Source: Rheinheimera hassiensis (GTDB taxonomy: Bacteria > Pseudomonadota > Gammaproteobacteria > Enterobacterales > Alteromonadaceae). From it: a stretch of DNA of 64,000 nt. Below, in pieces: positions 52,783 to 61,777 of this stretch (the stretch's first letter is position 1; every line of letters begins with the position of its first letter). The DNA is taken from assembly GCF_022436675.1 (NCBI RefSeq), contig NZ_JAKUJZ010000011.1:62001-126000 (forward strand), given 5' to 3'. Below the pieces are notes generated by a model, which ran no database searches, was not told the origin of the DNA, and saw only the letters and a list, made by a program, of their open reading frames with translations. A program made the translations under genes and the position numbers.

Positions 52783-53675
52783 TACTGCTTCTCTCTCTGT
52801 TTCAGCGCGGTTAGCTGCTGATCTTTATGTTGCCATAACTGGTTGATCCACTGCTGAAACCGCTCGCGGTATTGGCTATCGTTGTAGTCGCCCAGCAGCT
52901 CCGGCGTTATAGGTATTACGCGGATTTGCACGGTAATATCACGCACTTTGCCGGAAATATAGTCCCAGAAACTCGGAATGCCCTTGGGGTAATGAATAGT
53001 GATGTCGAGAATTTTATGCAGTTGGTCACCCATAGCGCCCAGTACAAAAGCCATACCACCGGCTTTGGGTTTTAACAGGTTTTGGTACGGAGATTGTTGC
53101 TGACGATGTTTTTCCGGGGTGAAGCGGGTACCCTCAACAAAATTCATAATTGCTGCCGGTTTAAAGCGAAACTTATGGCAAGCCTTGCGCGTGGTTTCTA
53201 TGTCTTTGCCCTGTAAATGCGGATTTTTTTGCAAAAAGCTTTTGCTGTAACGCTTCATAAAAGGAAAATCCAGTGCCCACCAGCACATGCCTATAAATGG
53301 CACATAGATCAGTTCTTTTTTCAGGAAAAACTTAATAAACGGAATATTGCGGTTAAATACTTTTTGCAGCACCAGAATATCCGCCCAGGACTGGTGATTC
53401 GCCAGCACCAGATACCAGTCTTTAAGCGATAGAGTTTCCAGGCCTGATATTTGCCAGCGAATACGGGTAAACAGCCGGGTGGTGAAGTTGTTAACGCTGA
53501 TCCAGGCAACGGCACAGGCATCCAGCAGGTAAGTCATCCAGCTTTGCCAGCGCGTAATCGGCGGCAGCTTTAATATCGCCAGCAGCATAATGGGTATGCA
53601 CCAGAACAGCGTATTGACGATATAAAGCAACAGTGAGAGCATGCCCGTTAGAGGGCTGGGTAAAAAATGCAGCAT
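52782..53675 (-). CDS. PlsC-type acyltransferase (YihG-like), copy 1
   Basis: The 297-aa protein has an N-terminal membrane helix pair (about 8-35), HX4D motif NHQSWADILVL near 92, FMKRYSKSFL, and the EGTR motif in FVEGTRFTPEK. It shares its organisation and many blocks with the following gene (for example GKDIETTR, KAGG, GDY-RE-FQ-WIN-LWQHKDQ), evidence of tandem duplication. Two diverged copies may differ in acyl preference, which sequence alone cannot tell. Confidence 0.9.
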   Translation of the reverse strand: MLHFLPSPLTGMLSLLLYIVNTLFWCIPIMLLAILKLPPITRWQSWMTYLLDACAVAWISVNNFTTRLFTRIRWQISGLETLSLKDWYLVLANHQSWADILVLQKVFNRNIPFIKFFLKKELIYVPFIGMCWWALDFPFMKRYSKSFLQKNPHLQGKDIETTRKACHKFRFKPAAIMNFVEGTRFTPEKHRQQQSPYQNLLKPKAGGMAFVLGAMGDQLHKILDITIHYPKGIPSFWDYISGKVRDITVQIRVIPITPELLGDYNDSQYRERFQQWINQLWQHKDQQLTALKQREKQ

Positions 53676-53720
53676 AACAACACCTGGTATTTGTGGCCGG
53701 TCTGATTTTTTGCCGGCTAA

Positions 53721-53749
53721 AAATAATAACAGCAGGCGAGCCTGCTGTT
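53721..53749 (-). terminator. Intrinsic terminator of speA
   Basis: On the minus strand AACAGCAGG pairs with CCTGCTGTT around a four-base loop, followed by ATTATTTTTA. It lies about 30 bp after the speA stop codon. Confidence 0.8.
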
Positions 53750-53777
53750 AACATGTCCGATGAGTAGCTAGTTTACC

Positions 53778-55664
53778 TTAATCTTCAAAATAGGTGTAAC
53801 CATAAACACCGGCTTTCAGTTCATCCAGCATTTCGTCTTTCTTGCTGTCGGTAATCTCTAACTTTGCCAGCTGACGGGTGTAAGAAGCGATCAACTTATT
53901 CGCATCAAACTGCACATACCGCAATACATCGGCTACTGTATCGCCTTTAATTATGTTGGTTAGTTTATAGCTGCCATCATCGGTTAGTTCAACGTGCACT
54001 GAGTCAGTGTCGCCAAACAGGTTGTGTAAGTCGCCCAAAATTTCCTGATAGGCGCCTACCATAAACATACCCAACAGGTACTGCTCGTCTTCTTTATACA
54101 GTGGCAACGGCAGGCTTGGTTCAATGCCGTTACCATCGGCGTAGCTTTTCAGCTGGCCGTCAGAGTCACAGGTAATGTCCTGGATGATAGCGCGATGGTC
54201 CAGCGGCTCGTTCATCCGCTCCAGCGGCATTACCGGGAACAACTGGTCAATACCCCAGGCATCCGGCATGGACTGGAACAGCGAGAAGTTGACAAATAAC
54301 TTATCAGCCAGTTTTTCATTCAGCTCGTCGTGAATAGAGCGGTGTGAGCGCGCTGTCATATCCAGATTGGCTTTTACTTTGTTAATGGTGGCAAAGTAAA
54401 TTTGCTCCAGTAACGACCAGTCTTTCAGTGTCAGCAGGCCATGCACATACTGGGCATGGGCATCAGTAAAGTAATGCACTGCATCGTGGTAAGCTTCAAT
54501 CGCCGTGCGCGGTGTAACGTTTTGGTAGGCTTCCCACAGGCCAAGGATTACTGTTGGTGAGTCTTCACTTGGCTCTGGTAAATTTACCAGACCCGGTGCG
54601 CGCTCAATATCAATAGCATCGGTTACCAGTACAGCGTGGTGTGCTGTCATGGCCCGGCCGGATTCAGTAATAATATTCGGATGTGGCAGGTCGTACTCGT
54701 CACACACTTCTTTTAAGCCATTTACCACATTACGGGCATATTCGTACATGGTGTAGTTCATTGAACAGGCCGAGCGTGACTTAGAACCCTCGTAGTCCAC
54801 ACCCAAGCCGCCGCCGACATCGACAGTACTGATCGGTACGCCTAAAGTACGCAGTTCAGCATAATGGCGGGCGCATTCACGAATGGCGTTATGAATATCA
54901 CGAATATTGGCAATTTGTGAGCCGATATGAAAATGCACCAATTGCAGTAAGTCCAGCTTGCCTGCATCACGCAGTACATCAATCGCCTGCAGTACCTGAG
55001 TGGCAGTTAAGCCAAACTTACCCTTCTCGCCACCGGTGTTTTGCCACTTGCCTTTGCCCACCGAATTTAAACGAATGCGGATCCCAATGCGTGGCGCAGT
55101 ACCTAAATTATCAATTTCACGCAGCAGGGTTTTCAGCTCAGACAGTTTTTCTACCACCACATAAACCGTATGGCCCATCATCTGGCCAATAGTGGCTAAG
55201 CGCAAAAACTCGCTGTCTTTATAACCGTTACAGACAATTTGCAGTGGCTGATCGGTAACACCTAAAATAGCCATTAACTCCGGCTTACTGCCGGCTTCCA
55301 GGCCAACTTTGCCGCTGTCGTGGCTGATCAGGCGTTTTACCACCGAGAATTGCTGGTTTACTTTAATCGGGTAAACGGCGGTGTACTGGCCCTGATACTC
55401 TTTTTCTGCTTTGGCACGCTGGAAAGATTTAATCAGCGTGTCTACCCGGTGTTGCAGAATGTCAGTAAAGCGTACCAGCACAGGTAAGGTTAAGCCTTCC
55501 TCTTTAAAACGTGCCGTAAGCTCAGGAAAACTGATGCCTTTTTTACTGTGATCCTGATCCGGATAAGCCACCAGATCACCATCAGTATTAACATCAAAAT
55601 ACCCTTCACTCCATACCGCTACGTTATAGATAGAGCGTGCTTTTTCAGTACCCCAGTCGGCCAT
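53778..55664 (-). CDS. speA: Biosynthetic arginine decarboxylase
   Basis: SpeA is a PLP- and Mg-dependent enzyme that decarboxylates arginine to agmatine, the first step of putrescine synthesis by this route. The start at 55664 (AAAGGA about 7 bases before the ATG) gives 628 residues, close to the family's usual length; an upstream start would add 34 unlikely residues. The PLP lysine K101 lies in AVYPIKVNQQ. GSKPELMAIL, the HFHIGSQIANI strand, GGGLGVDYEGS and the C-terminal GAYQEILGDLHNLFGD are all present. It is divergent from speE, sharing a 135-bp promoter region. Confidence 0.96.
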   Translation of the reverse strand: MADWGTEKARSIYNVAVWSEGYFDVNTDGDLVAYPDQDHSKKGISFPELTARFKEEGLTLPVLVRFTDILQHRVDTLIKSFQRAKAEKEYQGQYTAVYPIKVNQQFSVVKRLISHDSGKVGLEAGSKPELMAILGVTDQPLQIVCNGYKDSEFLRLATIGQMMGHTVYVVVEKLSELKTLLREIDNLGTAPRIGIRIRLNSVGKGKWQNTGGEKGKFGLTATQVLQAIDVLRDAGKLDLLQLVHFHIGSQIANIRDIHNAIRECARHYAELRTLGVPISTVDVGGGLGVDYEGSKSRSACSMNYTMYEYARNVVNGLKEVCDEYDLPHPNIITESGRAMTAHHAVLVTDAIDIERAPGLVNLPEPSEDSPTVILGLWEAYQNVTPRTAIEAYHDAVHYFTDAHAQYVHGLLTLKDWSLLEQIYFATINKVKANLDMTARSHRSIHDELNEKLADKLFVNFSLFQSMPDAWGIDQLFPVMPLERMNEPLDHRAIIQDITCDSDGQLKSYADGNGIEPSLPLPLYKEDEQYLLGMFMVGAYQEILGDLHNLFGDTDSVHVELTDDGSYKLTNIIKGDTVADVLRYVQFDANKLIASYTRQLAKLEITDSKKDEMLDELKAGVYGYTYFED

Positions 55665-55799
55665 TGTCGTTCCTTTAAAATTAAGATGTGCATAGTTTAA
55701 AGCCAATGTGGTAAAGCTGCAGCAAAAAACATCGAAATATTTGTCCTTGGCGGCACAAGCAGGCAAAATATGCGGCTATTTTGTTTTGAGGATAACACT

Positions 55800-56654
55800 A
55801 TGTCTGGCGACAACAATTGGTTCACTGAAATTTTCGCCCCCAGCGGCAGCGCCTTTGGTTTGGCTATCACAAAGAAGCTGGATGAAGTCCAGTCGCCATT
55901 CCAGAAGATTGAAATGTTCGAGACGACGCATTTCGGTAACCTGATGGTGATTGACGGCGTTATTATGCTCAGCAGCCGCGATAATTTTCTCTACCACGAA
56001 ATGCTTAGCCACCCGGTGCTGTTTACCCATGCTAGTCCGAAAAACGTGGTGATTATTGGTGGTGGTGATTGTGGTACTTTGCGTGAAGTGTTAAAGCACC
56101 CCGGCGTGGAAAGCGTAACGCAAATTGATATCGATGAGCAGGTGACGCGAATGGCTGAAAAGTATTTTCCGGAACTGTGTGCCTCGAACAACGATCCGCG
56201 CGCTACCCTGAAGTTTGACGACGGCATTAAATATATGCGCGAAGCTGCGCCAGAGTCGATAGATGTCATTATTGTGGATTCAACCGATCCTATCGGGCCG
56301 GGCGAAGGGCTGTTTAACCGGGCATTTTATGACAGCTGCCGCAAAGCGCTGCGCCATGGCGGCATTTTAGTACAGCAGAGCGAATCGCCACTTATCCATA
56401 TGCCGTTACTTAAAGACATGCGTGATGCCATGCTGGACGCCGGTTTTGATGCACTGCAAACGCTGTTATTCCCACAAATGGTGTATCCGTCTGGCTGGTG
56501 GACATGCACTCTGGCGCGTAAAGGCGCAGCCTTTAATGGCTTTCGGGAAGCTGATGCGGCTCAGGCACCATTTAGCACAGATTATTACAATGCCGAAGTG
56601 CATAAAGCCGCATCAGCCTGGCCTAATTTTATGAAAAAAGCATTGCTGGGCTAA
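55800..56654 (+). CDS. speE: Spermidine synthase (polyamine aminopropyltransferase)
   Basis: SpeE transfers an aminopropyl group from decarboxylated SAM to putrescine. The ATG at 55800 has GAGGAT about 6 bases upstream and gives 284 residues; a start at 55770 is less likely. Signature segments are FGNLMVIDGVIMLSSRDNFLYHEM, the nucleotide-binding IIGGGDCGTLREVLKH (usual GGGDGG here has a Cys), QIDIDEQV, DDGIKYM and the catalytic VDSTDPIGPGEGLF. It ends with the usual YYNAEVHKAA. With speA it forms a divergent polyamine module. A terminator follows at 56718-56740. Confidence 0.95.
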   Translation: MSGDNNWFTEIFAPSGSAFGLAITKKLDEVQSPFQKIEMFETTHFGNLMVIDGVIMLSSRDNFLYHEMLSHPVLFTHASPKNVVIIGGGDCGTLREVLKHPGVESVTQIDIDEQVTRMAEKYFPELCASNNDPRATLKFDDGIKYMREAAPESIDVIIVDSTDPIGPGEGLFNRAFYDSCRKALRHGGILVQQSESPLIHMPLLKDMRDAMLDAGFDALQTLLFPQMVYPSGWWTCTLARKGAAFNGFREADAAQAPFSTDYYNAEVHKAASAWPNFMKKALLG

Positions 56655-56717
56655 TGCGAGACAGATATGACTGCAGTATCTGAAAGCGTATTAAAACAGT
56701 ATAAATACCAGGCTTAG

Positions 56718-56740
56718 CTTGCCTATTTGGCAAGGTTTTT
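56718..56740 (+). terminator. Intrinsic terminator of speE
   Basis: CTTGCC (56718-56723) pairs with GGCAAG (56729-56734), followed by GTTTTTG. Confidence 0.8.
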
Positions 56741-56771
56741 GTACATTTATTGCTCATGCATGGGGTGGTAA

Positions 56772-57221
56772 ATGATAAAATACGGTTGGTTATTATTGTT
56801 AGGTGCGTTTTCAGCACAAGCCGCTGTCTACAAGTGTGAGCAAAACGGTGTGGTAGAGTTTAGCCAATTTCCCTGCTCAGGTGATGCTGAAACCGTAGAT
56901 ATGCGCCCGCTCGGCAGCGCCATGATAGGCTCCCGCGGTGAGTATAAGCAGCAAGTGGATGCATTAAAACGCCAGAGCCGGTTTGTTGAGTTTCAGATTA
57001 GCAAGTTGGAGCAGGAAAAACAGCAAAAGTTGGATTTACTGAAATCTGATTTGTACAAGCTACGTCGAAGCTTCCCAAAGGCCGAAGAACTTGCCATCTT
57101 ACAGCAGCGTATTGAACGGATGGCCGAACAGTACGACGAAAAAATTCAGGCTGAACGCAGTAGTCTTGCTAGTCTGCAGTTAAAAGCCGGCAATCTGGAA
57201 CGACAATACGCACAAAACTAA
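56772..57221 (+). CDS. DUF4124-type secreted protein with coiled coil
   Basis: The 149-aa protein has a signal peptide (1-17, ending AQA) and a short DUF4124-like domain (about 18-45: VYKCEQNGVVEFSQFPCSG, with two Cys that probably form a disulfide). A long charged coiled coil follows (about 55-149). It would be periplasmic. Function of the family is unknown. It stands alone between two terminators. Confidence 0.85.
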   Translation: MIKYGWLLLLGAFSAQAAVYKCEQNGVVEFSQFPCSGDAETVDMRPLGSAMIGSRGEYKQQVDALKRQSRFVEFQISKLEQEKQQKLDLLKSDLYKLRRSFPKAEELAILQQRIERMAEQYDEKIQAERSSLASLQLKAGNLERQYAQN

Positions 57222-57238
57222 GCATGTCTCCTGCCAAC

Positions 57239-57267
57239 AAAAGAGCCCCGCACTGCGGGGCTCTTTT
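57239..57267 (+). terminator. Strong intrinsic terminator of the DUF4124 gene
   Basis: AAAAGAGCCCCGC (57239-57251) pairs perfectly with GCGGGGCTCTTTT (57255-57267), loop ACT; the distal T-run is part of the stem. Confidence 0.9.
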
Positions 57268-57407
57268 GTTTCTGGCCTGTAAGCAGGTAATCAGTTATTT
57301 ATCATTGTGATAATTTATTTTTCATCATGTTAATTTTTTGGCTTTGTGCTACACAGTTAAAGCTGCTTAAGCAGTTGATGACAATACAAATAACAAAAAG
57401 GATGCAT

Positions 57408-59987
57408 ATGAAAACGTCATTTAATTACTCACTTTGTGCGCTGGCGGTAAGCTCTCTGGGTTATAGCAGTGTTACTTTAGCTCAGCAGAGCGATGAGCAA
57501 ACTGCGGCGGTAGAGCGGATTGAAGTTACCGGTTCGCGTATTAAACGCAATGATTTGGAAGGGGCTGCACCAATCGACATTATTAACCGTGATGAGATTG
57601 CGAAGTCGGGCTTTTCTAATTTGCAGCAATTGTTAGAGCGTACTCCGGTTGCAGGTACAGGTACATTTTCTACCCGTGGTAATAACCAGGACTCAACAGC
57701 TAATGGGGGCGCGGCTATTAGTTTACGTGGTTTTGGTTCAGATGCCACGTTGGTATTAATTAATGGCCGTCGTGTTGCGGTAAGTGCTTTTGCTGAAAAC
57801 ATCGCTAACTCTTTCGTTGATATTAATTCTATTCCGGTAGCCGCGATTGAGCGGGTGGAGATTTTGAAAGACGGTGCTTCGGCAGTGTACGGTTCAGATG
57901 CTGTTGCTGGTGTCGTCAATATTATTCTGCGTAAAGATTTTGACGGCGCAGAGCTAAGCGTAAGCCATGGTGGAACTACCGGGCCATCGTATGATGAAAC
58001 TTCAGCCAGCATGGTATGGGGTACGCAAACGGATGATGCCAATGCGACATTAATCTTAGATTATTTTAAGAATACTGTTATTACCGGCGCCGAGATGGGG
58101 CGTTTTGGTACAGCAAATCAAAGTCCGTATGGTGGTGAGGATTTACGGTCATCACGCGGTTTCCCGGGTAATTTTATTGTTAATGGTGAAACCCGCATTG
58201 ATCCTGGTTGCCCGGCTGACCAAACGTTTGGCGAAACTTGCGTATATGATTATGGTCCTGTGGGTATGGTGGTCCCTGCTGCTGAGCGGGTTGGTGCTAT
58301 TTTTCAGGCTAGCCAGAGTTTTACCGATTCTGTACAGGGCTATGTCGAGTTGTCAGTACAGCATAACCGCTCGCAAGCCGCCGGTGCCGCGACGCCTTTA
58401 GATGGCGATGCCGGGCTAACAGTGCCGGGTACGCATCCTAACAACCCCTTTGGTGTTGATATAGCCATAAACCGCTTCCGCACTGTCGATGCCGGCGCCA
58501 GGGTGTGGGACATTGAGTCAGACTCTTTACGTTTAGTGGCGGGCCTGCGTGGTCAGCTCAAGGGCTGGGATTGGGATATCGCCGCGCAAAAAGGTCGCAG
58601 TGAATCTATGCAAACCGGCAGTAAGCAACAAGGCTGGGTACGTACCGATTTCCTGCAAGAGCAAATTAACCTCGGCAACTATAACCCCTTTGGCGGTACC
58701 TTTAATTCAGCTGAAGTGATTGATGCCATCACTACGTCACTGGTACGTCGTGGTGAATCACATATTACTGCATATGACGCCAGCATTAGTGGTGAGGCTT
58801 TTGCGCTGGGTAACCAAATGGTGTCAGTGGCAGCGGGTGTGGAATATCGCGAGGAAGATGCTTTTGACCAACCGGATGACCAATTTCAACGTGGTCTGAT
58901 TTTCGGCACTGAGTCGGTGTCTGCGCAGGCGCAACGTGATCAATATGCCGCTTATGTTGAGTTACTAATTCCAGTGGCTGATGAGCTGGAATTTACGCTG
59001 GCCGGACGTTACGACCATTACAGTGATTTTGGTTCTAGTACAAACCCACAGTTAACTATGAAATGGCGGCCATTGGATAACTTCACCATGCGGGCTTCCT
59101 TTGGTCAGGGCTTCCGTGCACCTTCTTTGGCACAAATTGGCCTTGGTCCGTCGCAGGAGTCGGTATTCTTCACCGATAGTTTTCGTTGTCCGATACCTGA
59201 TGCCGGTAATCCTGCCTGTGCGGCTACAGATTACACTATAGTTTTTGTTGGCACAGAAGGGTTACAGCCGGAAGAATCAGAAACCTATAATCTGGGTGCA
59301 GTATGGCAGATTACTGATGAGTTTGATGTAACCGTAGATATTTGGAGCATTACGCAAGACAACAAGATCGATAAAAACGACTACGAGAACGTGTATAACG
59401 CCGAGTGTGCGAATCAAAATAGCACGGTTTGTGTGCGTTTAGCGCCATTACCGGGGCAAGCGCTGGGTGAGCTGTCCAGGTTGTTTAACAGCTATGTTAA
59501 TATTAGCGCGCAGGAAGCTACGGGTATAGATCTGTCCACATCTTACCACTTGGTGCTGCAGGATATGGGGCAGATACGTTTCAGCCTGGATTGGTCTTAT
59601 ATCAGTAAGTTTGAAAAGAATGGTATTGATTACGCCGGTGAATATAATTATCCGCAACACCGTTGGTTAGCCGCTGCAGACTGGAGCCATGGTGATTGGG
59701 GTGTGGTGACCAGCCTTAGCTACACTGGCGAGTTTGAAGATTACGCGGCACCCGATTTAGTTGAGTCTACAACAACCCGCAGTATTGATGCGCAAATGCT
59801 GTTAGACGTGCAAGCCCGCTATAATGTGACTGATAAGTTGCAGTTAGCGCTGGGTGTTAACAATTTGCTGGATGAAGACCCACCATTTGCTATCGGTGAT
59901 GGTGATGCTGACTTATACGGTTACGCCTCTAAAGTGCATAATCCGCGTGGTCAGTATATTTATGGAAAAATAACGTACAGATTTTAG
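57408..59987 (+). CDS. TonB-dependent outer-membrane receptor
   Basis: From the ATG at 57408 (AAAAGGAT about 6 bases upstream) the protein has 859 residues; in-frame upstream starts would put 27 residues before the signal peptide. The signal peptide ends near residue 25 (TLA-QQS). RIEVTGSRIKRNDLEGAAPIDII is the usual start of the plug domain (about 37-170), which includes VLINGRRVA and IERVEILKDGASAVYGSDAVAGVVNI. The 22-strand barrel ends with a terminal Phe (KITYRF). It would import a bulky substrate using TonB energy. The subfamily is the one widespread in Alteromonadales and Xanthomonadales, whose substrates vary, so none is assigned. No transport neighbours give a hint. Confidence 0.95.
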   Translation: MKTSFNYSLCALAVSSLGYSSVTLAQQSDEQTAAVERIEVTGSRIKRNDLEGAAPIDIINRDEIAKSGFSNLQQLLERTPVAGTGTFSTRGNNQDSTANGGAAISLRGFGSDATLVLINGRRVAVSAFAENIANSFVDINSIPVAAIERVEILKDGASAVYGSDAVAGVVNIILRKDFDGAELSVSHGGTTGPSYDETSASMVWGTQTDDANATLILDYFKNTVITGAEMGRFGTANQSPYGGEDLRSSRGFPGNFIVNGETRIDPGCPADQTFGETCVYDYGPVGMVVPAAERVGAIFQASQSFTDSVQGYVELSVQHNRSQAAGAATPLDGDAGLTVPGTHPNNPFGVDIAINRFRTVDAGARVWDIESDSLRLVAGLRGQLKGWDWDIAAQKGRSESMQTGSKQQGWVRTDFLQEQINLGNYNPFGGTFNSAEVIDAITTSLVRRGESHITAYDASISGEAFALGNQMVSVAAGVEYREEDAFDQPDDQFQRGLIFGTESVSAQAQRDQYAAYVELLIPVADELEFTLAGRYDHYSDFGSSTNPQLTMKWRPLDNFTMRASFGQGFRAPSLAQIGLGPSQESVFFTDSFRCPIPDAGNPACAATDYTIVFVGTEGLQPEESETYNLGAVWQITDEFDVTVDIWSITQDNKIDKNDYENVYNAECANQNSTVCVRLAPLPGQALGELSRLFNSYVNISAQEATGIDLSTSYHLVLQDMGQIRFSLDWSYISKFEKNGIDYAGEYNYPQHRWLAAADWSHGDWGVVTSLSYTGEFEDYAAPDLVESTTTRSIDAQMLLDVQARYNVTDKLQLALGVNNLLDEDPPFAIGDGDADLYGYASKVHNPRGQYIYGKITYRF

Positions 59988-60000
59988 TTGTTGATAACGA

Positions 60001-60026
60001 GCAGCGCCTTCAGGCGCTGCATTTTT
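60001..60026 (+). terminator. Intrinsic terminator of the TonB-dependent receptor gene
   Basis: GCAGCGCC (60001-60008) pairs perfectly with GGCGCTGC (60013-60020), loop TTCA, followed by ATTTTTG. Confidence 0.9.
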
Positions 60027-60055
60027 GTGTAAATCAATGTTCAGTAAGACAGTCT

Positions 60056-60541
60056 TCAGGCAGATACATTACTATCGGTATGTTTCTCATACAGAGTATC
60101 AATAAGTTCATCTTCATAAGCGAAGCGTTCTTCCAGTGCTTGCCCCAACTCAGACAGCTCGCGATCAAAAGCTGCACTATGTTTTGTGCTCAGATGGTCA
60201 GCGTACAGGTCATTAAAATTCAGTGCCAGATCGGTTGATACCGCAATCTTCGGATACAGGCTGTCAGCCAGCTTACGGCTGTCCGTACCATTTACCGCAC
60301 ATTCGGAGACAATACGTTCATACACTTCAAAATGTCCGGCAGATAAATAATCCACCATTAACTGGCAAAACTCTTGCACTGCTGTTTGCGTAGGTAAAGT
60401 GGTGCGTTTGTTGTCAAAAGGCGGCAATGCGGCCAGTTTACAATAACTGACAATAAGCTGTTGGCGCTCGTCCAGCCAGTTGTCTATGGCGGTAAGCGAA
60501 CCACCCCATTTTTGTCGCGCGGTCTGCACACGGGTGTACAT
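60056..60541 (-). CDS. rsd: Regulator of sigma D (anti-sigma-70 factor Rsd)
   Basis: Rsd sequesters the housekeeping sigma factor in stationary phase. The start at 60541 is favoured because AAGGAG lies 7 bases before it, inside the first codons of a longer form from 60556. The 161-aa protein has the family landmarks: DNWLDERQQLIVSYCKLA, the VQEFCQLMVDYLSAGHFEVYERI helix nearly as in E. coli Rsd, and LGQALEERFAYEDELI. It sits divergent to nudC, and the rsd-nudC-hemE neighbourhood is the same as in enterobacteria. Confidence 0.94.
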   Translation of the reverse strand: MYTRVQTARQKWGGSLTAIDNWLDERQQLIVSYCKLAALPPFDNKRTTLPTQTAVQEFCQLMVDYLSAGHFEVYERIVSECAVNGTDSRKLADSLYPKIAVSTDLALNFNDLYADHLSTKHSAAFDRELSELGQALEERFAYEDELIDTLYEKHTDSNVSA

Positions 60542-60685
60542 TGCCTTCTCCTTCAATGCAGCGTTCTGCTGCAGTTAACTCTAATTAAATGAATTTCGCA
60601 CGAAAGATCAACCGTTTTTTTATTGGTCAGCCCAGTGAACGGCATTATGATAGCGCGAACTACAGAGTACAGCAGAGAACCGCTT

Positions 60686-61480
60686 ATGATCAAACACAGT
60701 ATCAGCTTAACGCCGAATCAGCATGGGCTTTGGTTTGTCGTGAACCGGGGCCGTATCTGGGTCAATGCTGCAAGGCAGATCCCGCAGGGCATGCTAAGTG
60801 CATTAACATTGTCGGCAGAGCCTGAACAGATATGCCGGCTGGGTGAGCTATCAGGGCAAGATGCCTATCTGCTGATTAACCATGACCATATTGCAGATGA
60901 AAATGAGTGGGTGTCGCCGCGAGACTTGCTAAGCGAAGATGAACAGATATTTCATCTGGCGGCCAGAGCGGTGCAGGTAGCATTATTTTTGCAAACCCAC
61001 CGCTTTTGTGGTCAGTGTGGCAGTGCCATGAGCCTGGTTAGTTGGGAGCTGGCAGCTTTGTGTAACAAGTGCGGCCACCGTTGCTACCCGCGCATAGCAC
61101 CTTGTGTACTGGTGGGTATTATCAAAGATAAACAAATCCTGCTGGCGCGCTCCAGCCGGCACCGAAAAGGCTTTTTTTCTATCCTGGCAGGTTTTGTTGA
61201 GTCCGCAGAAACACTAGAGCAGGCGGCAGCGCGTGAGGTAAAAGAGGAGGTCGGCGTCGATATTACTAATTTACGTTATGTTGGCAGCCAGCCGTGGCCG
61301 TTTCCGCATTCATTAATGGCCGGTTTTATTGCTGACTATGCCGGTGGAGATATCGTCTGTCAGCCACAAGAAATAGAAGAAGCATATTGGTTTGACCTGG
61401 CCTCCTTACCGGAGGTGCCGCCAATACAAACGCTTTCAGGACAAATTATTCATCAACTACAGCAAATTGCAGGCAAATAA
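60686..61480 (+). CDS. nudC: NAD(H) pyrophosphatase / RNA decapping hydrolase NudC
   Basis: NudC hydrolyses NADH to NMNH and AMP and removes NAD caps from RNA. The ATG at 60686 gives 264 residues (E. coli 257). A zinc ribbon has C108, C111, C126 and C129 (CGQCGS, CNKCG). The Nudix box runs about 169-191 (GFVESAETLEQAAAREVKEE) with the full GX5EX7REUXEEXGU pattern. The NADH-specific SQPWPFPHS lies at 201-209. An upstream in-frame start at 60623 is less likely because AGAGAA precedes the chosen ATG. Confidence 0.96.
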   Translation: MIKHSISLTPNQHGLWFVVNRGRIWVNAARQIPQGMLSALTLSAEPEQICRLGELSGQDAYLLINHDHIADENEWVSPRDLLSEDEQIFHLAARAVQVALFLQTHRFCGQCGSAMSLVSWELAALCNKCGHRCYPRIAPCVLVGIIKDKQILLARSSRHRKGFFSILAGFVESAETLEQAAAREVKEEVGVDITNLRYVGSQPWPFPHSLMAGFIADYAGGDIVCQPQEIEEAYWFDLASLPEVPPIQTLSGQIIHQLQQIAGK

Positions 61481-61550
61481 AAAATCTTCTGGAAAGGTTT
61501 TTAACAAGGCGGGCATTGGTCAGTAAGGGTTTGTGCCATGGATGGCAGAA

Positions 61551-61638
61551 AATAAAAAAGCCACATAAAGTGGCTTAACTAAATGGTTTGCATGGTCCCG
61601 TTTAAACGGGCTTCTTGCTTGTTATTCTTCACTAGCGC
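61551..61638 (-). ncRNA. Candidate small RNA between nudC and hemE
   Basis: On the minus strand, a promoter (61645-61673) would start a transcript near 61638. It runs about 87 bases through a CCCGTTTAAACGGG hairpin (61597-61610) and ends at a strong intrinsic terminator: AAGCCAC (complement of 61570-61576) pairs with GTGGCTT (complement of 61558-61564), followed by TTTTTT and TATTTT. No reading frame of note is present. Neither flanking gene is on this strand, so the terminator has no protein-coding client. No known RNA family was recognised. Confidence 0.5.
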
Positions 61639-61644
61639 AGCAAT

Positions 61645-61673
61645 GTTATAGCAGATCGATTTCTTGATGACAA
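61645..61673 (-). promoter_or_regulatory. Minus-strand sigma-70-like promoter of the candidate small RNA
   Basis: On the minus strand TTGTCA (complement of 61668-61673) and TATAAC (complement of 61645-61650) are spaced by exactly 17 bases, one or two mismatches from consensus in each box. Confidence 0.55.
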
Positions 61674-61777
61674 GCCTCTAGCATAAAAAACCTGAACACA
61701 GCATTTACAGCGAAAACATAGTCGCTGGGGCTGCAGAGTGTTAAAATAACGCCAATCCTGTGAATGGCGGACAATAT

